DNA from: Bacillota bacterium
GTDB taxonomy: Bacteria; Bacillota; Clostridia; Acetivibrionales; DSM-1351
Direction: 5' to 3'
Length of the DNA: 56,776 bases
NCBI GenBank assembly: GCA_023433945.1
Contig: JAEYTP010000023.1
Coordinates: forward strand, 1-56,776
Below are positions 51,941-56,776 of the stretch, in pieces. The number at the start of each line of letters is the position of its first letter. Position 1 is the first letter of the stretch. The translations under genes were made by a program, and so were the position numbers. Under the pieces are notes generated by a model that was not told the origin of the DNA, ran no database searches, and worked only from the letters and a program-made list of their open reading frames with translations.

Positions 51941-52819
51941 CTAAATATTACCTCCCGCATCAGGTCTAACAACACCTGTTTCCATTTGGAGTAAGTAATC
52001 TCCCCACTTGGATGCCCAACTTCTCAGATCACTTATTTCCAAAGGGGTAGGTACCTTTGACTCTGTATGGTCAGCTATTTTTTGTGCCAGGCTTCTGTAT
52101 ACTCCAGCCTGCTTTGAATCTGGTGCAGCCTCAATAGTTGTTTTCCCTAGTAATTCACTCTGAGTTACAGTTACAGAGCGAGGAATATATTCTACTACCT
52201 GTGTATTTGTCTGCTTGACAAAGTCATCAATTATCTCTTTTGAATACGGAGCATTTATTGAATTTGCAATTACTCCTCCCAAGAGTGCCCCTCCCGTCTT
52301 AGAGTATTTTTGAATACCCTTAAAAAGGTTATTTGCAGCATATATAGCCATAAAATCTGCCGACGAGACTGTAAATACATGCTCTGCAATACCTTCTCTG
52401 ACAGGTACAGCAAAACCTCCGCATACGACATCACCTAATACATCATAAATTACATAGTCCAGATCAAGTTCTTCAAATACCTTCTGTTGTCTAAACAGCT
52501 GTACTGCTGTAATAATACCCCTTCCTGCGCACCCTACACCTGGAGCTGGCCCACCTGCCTCTACACAATATATCCCATTGAAGCCCTCGTATATTACTTC
52601 ATGTGCTTTTACCACATTTTTTTCTCTCAGTGTATCAAGCACTGTTGGTATGTACTTACCATCTCTTAAGGTGTTTGTTGAATCGCTTTTGGGGTCACAC
52701 CCAAATTGCATTACCTTATACCCTGCAGTAGACAATGCAGCACTAATATTGGATGTAGTTGTTGATTTACCAATTCCACCTTTGCCATAGATAGCTATTT
52801 GCTTAATCTTTTTTGCCAT
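51941..52819 (-). CDS. Nitrogenase-like iron protein (NifH-like)
   Basis: This is a 292-residue ATP-dependent reductase of the NifH family: Walker A GKGGIGKST (12-20), GCDPKSDSTNT, and the two [4Fe-4S] ligands C97 (GVGCAGRG) and C133 (VVCGGFA). Arg100, the ADP-ribosylation site in NifH, is retained, though no DraT gene is nearby. It should pass electrons one at a time to the D/K-like subunits. It is full length. An AAGGAG ribosome binding site lies just after the nifB-like stop, 2 bp away. Confidence 0.92.
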   Translation of the reverse strand: MAKKIKQIAIYGKGGIGKSTTTSNISAALSTAGYKVMQFGCDPKSDSTNTLRDGKYIPTVLDTLREKNVVKAHEVIYEGFNGIYCVEAGGPAPGVGCAGRGIITAVQLFRQQKVFEELDLDYVIYDVLGDVVCGGFAVPVREGIAEHVFTVSSADFMAIYAANNLFKGIQKYSKTGGALLGGVIANSINAPYSKEIIDDFVKQTNTQVVEYIPRSVTVTQSELLGKTTIEAAPDSKQAGVYRSLAQKIADHTESKVPTPLEISDLRSWASKWGDYLLQMETGVVRPDAGGNI

Positions 52820-52821
52820 TT

Positions 52822-54075
52822 TTATATCTCCTTTTCAAACATTATTATTTCATTTGCTATTCTAATAAGTTCTTCATTAATCAAACCACAAGCTTGAAAT
52901 ACTCTAATGCCACAACTTTCAAAATGCTTAAGTGGAAGGTAACCTATTCTCTGTACTACAATTGCATCACAGCCTTTTAAGGCTTCTGTTATACTTTCTA
53001 AATTTTTATCCTTCTCTCCACATTCGTCCGTTCCATTGCAAAAACGCGGTATACTTATCTCATGCTGTTGTTGAACATTGTTTGCGGTAGCCTTATATAC
53101 GACAAAATTACCCGTGTGACCAAAGTGTTGATCAATCAGTCTTCCATCACTTGTTGCCACAGCAAAGGTTAAATGTCTCTCTTTTATATAATCAGGTATT
53201 TTATCTATGTTAGGTTTTTGGGTTATTTCTGAGGTGCATTTGAGAAAATTAGCTGAGCAGTCTTTTCCAAGCGTACCAATAGCATCTGCTCTACATTGCT
53301 GACAATGGTACATTTGCTTTATATGTAGTGAACATTGCTTTCTGATGTCATTAAGCTCTTTTTTCGAAGTGAGAGGCATATGTTGGAATTCACTTCCTGG
53401 TGCTGGAATAAGAGGCATTATATTTCCTATGTAAGCACCATTCTCCTTAACGCATTTGGAAACGTCCTCAATACATGTATCGTTTATGCCCTTAATTAAA
53501 ACAGTATTGATCTTTACTACAATACCGAGGGCTACAAGCATTTTTAATCCCTCAAGTTGATTTTTGATGAGTATTTTTGCGCCCTCCGTTCCACAATACC
53601 TTCTTCCTTCATAGAATACTTCTCGATAAATCTTCGCTCCTATTTCAGCATTAATTGTATTAATTGTAATAGTTACATGGGTAACTCCGAGCTCATATAG
53701 CATTTGTGCATAATTAGGTAAATACAGACCGTTTGTTGAAAGGCAAAAGGTGACCTCGCTATCCTCCTGCCTAATAAGGCTAAGTGTCTGACTGACCTCG
53801 TCAAAGTTAGCTAATGCATCTCCCGGGCCAGCAATACCAACTACTTTAAGATTTTCTACGCTATTTCGTACTCTAATATATTTTTCGAGGGCATCTTGTG
53901 GATTCAGAATTTCGCTAGTAACTCCTGGTCTGCTTTCATTTACACAATCGAACTTCCGATTGCAATAATTGCAGGAAACATTGCAGGAAGGTGCAATAGG
54001 TAAATGCATTCTGGCATTTTTGCAACTGCCGCTGTAGCAAGGATGCGTTTGTGTCTTTTCATCTATAGATATCAT
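52822..54075 (-). CDS. NifB-like radical SAM cofactor synthase with NifX domain
   Basis: This 417-residue protein has an N-terminal NifB signature HPCYSGSCKNARMHLPIAP. The radical SAM Cys triad is CNVSCNYC (C31, C35, C38) followed by NRKFDCVNESRPGV, which is unmistakably NifB. C-terminal residues 302-417 form a NifX-like domain (VATSDGRLIDQHFG). It makes the [8Fe-9S-C] NifB-co. With no nifE, nifN, nifV or nifQ in the window, NifB-co itself may be the final cofactor, as proposed for methylthio-alkane reductase. It is the first gene of a ten-gene minus-strand operon with its own strong promoter. Confidence 0.93.
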   Translation of the reverse strand: MISIDEKTQTHPCYSGSCKNARMHLPIAPSCNVSCNYCNRKFDCVNESRPGVTSEILNPQDALEKYIRVRNSVENLKVVGIAGPGDALANFDEVSQTLSLIRQEDSEVTFCLSTNGLYLPNYAQMLYELGVTHVTITINTINAEIGAKIYREVFYEGRRYCGTEGAKILIKNQLEGLKMLVALGIVVKINTVLIKGINDTCIEDVSKCVKENGAYIGNIMPLIPAPGSEFQHMPLTSKKELNDIRKQCSLHIKQMYHCQQCRADAIGTLGKDCSANFLKCTSEITQKPNIDKIPDYIKERHLTFAVATSDGRLIDQHFGHTGNFVVYKATANNVQQQHEISIPRFCNGTDECGEKDKNLESITEALKGCDAIVVQRIGYLPLKHFESCGIRVFQACGLINEELIRIANEIIMFEKEI

Positions 54076-54101
54076 ACATACTCACCTTCTATATTATTCC
54101 A

Positions 54102-54189
54102 ATATGTTTACTATGTTTTACATTATAATACCCTTATTTTTCCTTGTCAATAGAAAATTTAAATTTTCATATATGTTTAGTATGTTTTA
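54102..54189 (-). promoter_or_regulatory. Promoter of the nifB-like operon flanked by two operator-like direct repeats
   Basis: Read leftward: TTGACA (54150-54145), 17-bp spacer, TATAAT (54127-54122). ATATGTTTACTATGTTTTA (54102-54120) adjoins the -10 and ATATGTTTAGTATGTTTTA (54171-54189) lies upstream of the -35; they match at 18 of 19 positions, 69 bp apart. The sequence around the -35 shares 16 bp with the cysK promoter. The paired boxes suggest repression, perhaps by looping, by the Rrf2 regulator. Confidence 0.8.
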
Positions 54190-54277
54190 GGTTTCAATAG
54201 AGATCATGGTATTTAAATAGCACCATTTAGAAGTATGGTTAAATATGAATACCCCGATCTTTATATGGTACAGTTTA

Positions 54278-55864
54278 CTACACAGGGGTAGAACTCATAT
54301 TATCTATACTCGTCTTTAATTCAAAAACCACCGTTTTATTCTTGTATATAATAATTTTGTCAACAACGGCTTCCAGCACCCTTCTATCCAGCTCTTCTGA
54401 ATTAATAAGCTCTTCAAAATAATTAAGTGCAGAATTATTATGAGTTTTTGCGGCCGCAATACTTTTGCTTTGCAAATCAGTTAGTCTTTCACTGATAGTT
54501 CTGATGTTGCACTTCTTTTCATTTTCCAGTTGGTTGTAATTATCTTCGATTATAGCTTTGATTTCCTCATCATTTTCCTTTAATATATCCTTAATTTTTT
54601 GATTTAGCAGTATCCTTAGCTCCCTATTATTGTACTCTAGTTCTTTTCTAAGTTTTCTTATAACACTATCAGGACTAGTTGTTATGCCCGATAAATCAAT
54701 GGATTTAATATAATCTTCCCTCTCGTCCTTTAAAAAGATAAGGTACTCTTTCAAATATCTCAGGAGAGCTTTTTCAGTAATAGTATGTGAGCTACATACT
54801 TTGTTACCATATCGATTAAATGCCCCACATTCATAGCCTCGTTGCTCACCATCTCTGCGGTTTTTCTTGACAATACGCCCTAGGCATCCTTTACCACAAT
54901 CCCCGCACAAAATATATCCTGAAAAAATATAATGGTATTTTTTTTGTCCCTTTAGGCTCGAATTCTTTCTTCGTCCTCTCATATTTTGGGCCAATTGGAA
55001 GTCACCCTTTGAAATAATTGCTTCATGATGACCTTCAAATACAAATTGCTCACTCTCATTAACTTTCTTAGCTTTGCCCTTTATTGTGGCACGTTGTCTC
55101 TTATTGCAGCGCAGTGTCCCTGTATATACGTCATCAGAAATGATTCTCCCAACCATATAGGTCTCCCATTGAGCATTAACTGTATTTTTATAGGGCTTGC
55201 CCCATGTGTCCTCATATTGCTTGGCTACTATCATTGAGGGCGTTGGATAACCTTTGATATTGAGAATTTTAGCAATACTTCTGTATCCCTTTCCATTAAG
55301 ATAACTATCAAAAATAAACTGTATTATAGGAGCAATTATTGGGTCTACAACTAACTTTGTCTTATCCTTTACGTCCTTTTTATAACCATAATATGAGTGG
55401 AAAAGTATTTTCCCATTTTTTTGCTTAGACCTGATATTGCTGCGTATTTTTCTCGATATGTCCTTAACATATCTTTCGTTATACCAAGTCTTTATTCCAA
55501 TGATGTCGTCGTCATCATTATCTGTATCGTAGCCCGAGCTACCCTCTTCTATAAGAATCATTCTCTTGCCTTGTTCTCTAACTTTATCTAAAAGCAGCAA
55601 CGTTTTTGCATTGTGTCGGCCAATTCTGGATAAATCCTTTGCAATTATTATATCTATGCTTCCTTCCTCTAAGCCCTGCAGCATTTTAGAAAACTCTGGC
55701 CTATCAAAGGTATAACCACTTAGGTTGTCATCAATATATATTTTGCTGATTAGCCATCCGTGCAAACTTGCGTAATCATGAATAATATCACATTGAGTGA
55801 GAATTGAGCTATAGTTCTGATTGTCCTCATCTCTGCTAATTCTTGCATACCCAACAACATTCAT
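54278..55864 (-). CDS. Large serine recombinase (element integrase)
   Basis: This is 528 residues from the ATG at 55864 (GGAGGAG ribosome binding site). A resolvase catalytic domain (about 1-150) has the nucleophile Ser10 in YARISRDED and the arginine-rich IIIAKDLSRIGRHN. A recombinase domain (about 165-290) follows. The zinc ribbon has C320, C323, C346 and C357. A coiled-coil segment (about 370-480) is the usual control of integration versus excision. It cuts both DNA strands at the att core and rejoins them. It lies 0.4 kb from the right attachment site, the normal place for an integrase. SpoIVCA and TnpX are distant relatives by type. Confidence 0.95.
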   Translation of the reverse strand: MNVVGYARISRDEDNQNYSSILTQCDIIHDYASLHGWLISKIYIDDNLSGYTFDRPEFSKMLQGLEEGSIDIIIAKDLSRIGRHNAKTLLLLDKVREQGKRMILIEEGSSGYDTDNDDDDIIGIKTWYNERYVKDISRKIRSNIRSKQKNGKILFHSYYGYKKDVKDKTKLVVDPIIAPIIQFIFDSYLNGKGYRSIAKILNIKGYPTPSMIVAKQYEDTWGKPYKNTVNAQWETYMVGRIISDDVYTGTLRCNKRQRATIKGKAKKVNESEQFVFEGHHEAIISKGDFQLAQNMRGRRKNSSLKGQKKYHYIFSGYILCGDCGKGCLGRIVKKNRRDGEQRGYECGAFNRYGNKVCSSHTITEKALLRYLKEYLIFLKDEREDYIKSIDLSGITTSPDSVIRKLRKELEYNNRELRILLNQKIKDILKENDEEIKAIIEDNYNQLENEKKCNIRTISERLTDLQSKSIAAAKTHNNSALNYFEELINSEELDRRVLEAVVDKIIIYKNKTVVFELKTSIDNMSSTPV

Positions 55865-55894
55865 AGACCGCTCCTCCAAATAAAATACGAAATT

Positions 55895-55932
55895 AAGCAA
55901 TAATCAATATACTTTTGATTATTGCTTTTTTA
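55895..55932. terminator. Hairpin before the recombinase gene
   Basis: A perfect 13-bp stem (AAGCAATAATCAA with TTGATTATTGCTT) is followed by TTTTTTAA on the plus strand. Its T run favours stopping plus-strand transcripts. On the minus strand it lies in the recombinase leader, about 30 nt before the start codon. Confidence 0.65.
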
Positions 55933-55965
55933 ATTCTCCTAATAAAATACGATTTAAAGCATGAA

Positions 55966-55999
55966 TAAAAAAGCAAAAAGACCTTATTCGTCTTTTGCT
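55966..55999 (-). terminator. Terminator of the small element gene
   Basis: On the minus strand AGCAAAAGAC and GTCTTTTTGCT form a hairpin with one bulge, followed by TTTTTATT. It overlaps the stop of the 55984-56202 gene, so that gene is its own unit, separate from the recombinase. Confidence 0.75.
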
Positions 56000-56202
56000 C
56001 TTTGAAGTTCTATTATGTACTTCAGTACTGCTTCTATTGGCTGATTTCCTGATTTGAATATCACCAGATTTGAGTACTTTTTTTCTAGCCTTTGTTGAAT
56101 AATCTTTAGATAGTCTTCATTTGCTTCAGATTTGGATAACCACACAAACATAGTGAGTGAACCCTCAATATCCATTTCTCTCAAAACCATAAAAACCACC
56201 AT
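55984..56202 (-). CDS. Small element-encoded protein of unknown function (possible recombination directionality factor)
   Basis: This is at most 72 residues and I do not recognise the family. It is mostly helical and charged, with segments FVWLSKSEANEDYLKIIQQRLEKKYSNL and IEAVLKYIIELQRAKDE. Three starts are possible: ATG 56202, ATG 56190 (after GGTGG) and ATG 56151 (after GAGGG). It lies between the recombinase and attR and ends in its own terminator. Serine integrases need a small directionality factor for excision, often encoded beside them. This is the only candidate on the element. The role is a guess from position. Confidence 0.55.
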   Translation of the reverse strand: MVVFMVLREMDIEGSLTMFVWLSKSEANEDYLKIIQQRLEKKYSNLVIFKSGNQPIEAVLKYIIELQRAKDE

Positions 56203-56244
56203 TATACGTAGTTCTAATAAAAGTTTATGATGGCAGCCATAAAA

Positions 56245-56310
56245 TTATAACATTTTCTTCCACTATGTATGCGTTATCAGGAGAGTGCTCTGATGAAATT
56301 TTCGGTGGAT
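56245..56310. other. attR: right junction of the element with asnB
   Basis: The element arm (56251-56273) is followed by TTA, then the core TCAGGAGAGTGC (56277-56288), then AsnB codons TCT GAT GAA. The arm contains an ATG (56265) in frame with the asnB remainder, giving MYALSGECSDE. Confidence 0.9.
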
Positions 56311-56776
56311 ACCCATGGTTCTATAGACAAGAGATGCTAAATCGTGACTTTTTCCCTTGGATACACGACCCAGAATCAAGAATAAATCTATTTAATGCTG
56401 ACTTTGCTCAGCCCATACATGGTTTGGAATATGTCAAACAGATATACTCTGACAGCAAAAGTTCCTGTCCTTTAACAGGTAATGATTCTGCAGAAATGAG
56501 GCAAAGTCGAATCGCTACGTGGCTGTCAGTAAACTGGTTTATGGTTAGTCTGTTGGAGCGCAAGGACAGAATGTCTATGGCCAGTGGCCTTGAGGTAAGA
56601 GTTCCATTCTCTGATCACAGGATATTGGAATACGTTTATAATGTGCCTTGGTCTATAAAGTTTAAAAACAAGGTGGAAAAGTCACTCTTGCGTGAGGCTA
56701 TGAAGGATTACCTCCCTGATAGGATTCTATATCGCAAAAAGAGTCCATATCCAAAGACTCATAACCCTTTATACGA
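56277..56776 (+). pseudogene. asnB: Asparagine synthetase, C-terminal part (continues past the window)
   Basis: The frame reads SGECSDEIFGGYPWFYRQEM and continues through the conserved synthetase helices LLERKDRMSMASGLEVRVPF and LREAMKDYLPDRILYRKKSPYP to the window edge, with no stop. It is the direct in-frame continuation of the fragment ending at 40049; the core repeat encodes SGEC in both. An ATG inside the element arm at 56265 is in frame, but no ribosome binding site precedes it. By itself the fragment lacks the ATP-pyrophosphate loop and the amidotransferase domain, so it should be inactive unless excision rejoins the gene. Confidence 0.95.

Larger units (their letters stand above)
40038..56288. 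mobile_element. 16.24-kb serine-recombinase element inserted in asnB, carrying a sulfur/nitrogenase-like module
   Basis: The element is bounded by the direct repeat TCAGGAGAGTGC (40038-40049 and 56277-56288); one repeat unit plus the insert is 16,239 bp. AsnB reading frame is found immediately outside each repeat and joins exactly. A large serine recombinase lies about 410 bp from the right end. The inner flanks are inverted repeats of one another (40049-40071 and 56251-56273, 21 of 23 matching), as expected when attP arms end up on opposite ends. Cargo: cysK, an Rrf2 regulator, three transsulfuration-type genes, metNIQ, and NifX/K/D/H/B-like genes. No phage structural, conjugation or transposase genes are present. 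It is most like the sigK skin element of Bacillus or the nif elements of Anabaena in form. Confidence 0.92.

Noticed and set aside
49084..54075. A true nitrogen-fixation (nif) cluster
   Set aside because: No nifE, nifN, nifV, nifQ or homocitrate genes are present, the cofactor His is apparently missing, NifK-like is short, and the neighbours are all sulfur genes.
40038..56288. A prophage or conjugative element
   Set aside because: No capsid, tail, lysis, replication, relaxase or type IV secretion genes are present; the cargo is entirely metabolic.
40038..56288. A classical transposon insertion
   Set aside because: There are no terminal inverted repeats at the outer ends of transposon type and no DDE transposase. 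The symmetric inner arms and serine recombinase explain the ends better.
1..56776. tRNA or rRNA genes
   Set aside because: No cloverleaf with the conserved T-arm GTTCRA and CCA-type end, and no rRNA-like sequence, was found on either strand by reading.

Overview
The window is low-GC, AT-rich clostridial DNA. Strong GGAGG-type ribosome binding sites, a Spo0A-family regulator, a type III glutamine synthetase, an archaeal-type split glutamate synthase and a tRNA-dependent asparagine pathway suggest an anaerobic cellulolytic Clostridium cluster III organism (Ruminiclostridium-like). That assignment is inferred from gene content and no database was consulted.

Positions 1-20280 are mostly core chromosome: a partial DUF1858 redox protein, two-subunit fumarase, a Usp-like protein, HU, an aromatic amino acid operon (aroA-aroC-aroK plus a Spo0A-like regulator), RNA-modification enzymes, glutamate dehydrogenase, a secreted GH18-LRR protein, a HAD phosphatase, a heterodimeric ABC exporter, agmatinase and a FIST-domain protein.

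Positions 20468-38870 form a nitrogen-assimilation region. On the minus strand are five glutamate synthase modules, glnA, an ANTAR antiterminator with a degenerate receiver, amt and a PII protein. On the plus strand are gatCAB with an archaeal-type AspRS, type III glutamine synthetase and a chemoreceptor-like protein. Several of these genes (amt, glt, gatC, GSIII, asnB and possibly gdhA) carry terminator-like leader hairpins that begin with a shared CAAWGGCG-type box. They look like one attenuation regulon for the ANTAR protein.

The central discovery is at 38916-56776. An asparagine synthetase gene (asnB) is split in frame by a 16.24-kb element bounded by a 12-bp direct repeat (TCAGGAGAGTGC at 40038 and 56277). 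A large serine recombinase lies at the right end. Joining the outer flanks restores an uninterrupted AsnB (SGEC|SDEIFGGYPW). Joining the inner flanks restores a symmetric attP with 23-bp arms that match at 21 positions. The cargo is a self-contained sulfur module: CysK, a CymR-like Rrf2 regulator, two transsulfuration enzymes, a cystathionine beta-synthase-like enzyme, a MetNIQ importer, and a nitrogenase-like set (NifB-, NifH-, NifD- and NifK-like plus a NifX-like protein) with no nifE, nifN or nifV. The best-supported hypothesis is a methylthio-alkane-reductase-type enzyme that feeds sulfur to methionine and cysteine, carried on an excisable island. Loss of intact AsnB may be tolerated because GatCAB and AspRS next door can make Asn-tRNA(Asn). 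Shared TATGTTTA-type boxes near several promoters on the island suggest that its own Rrf2 protein controls it.
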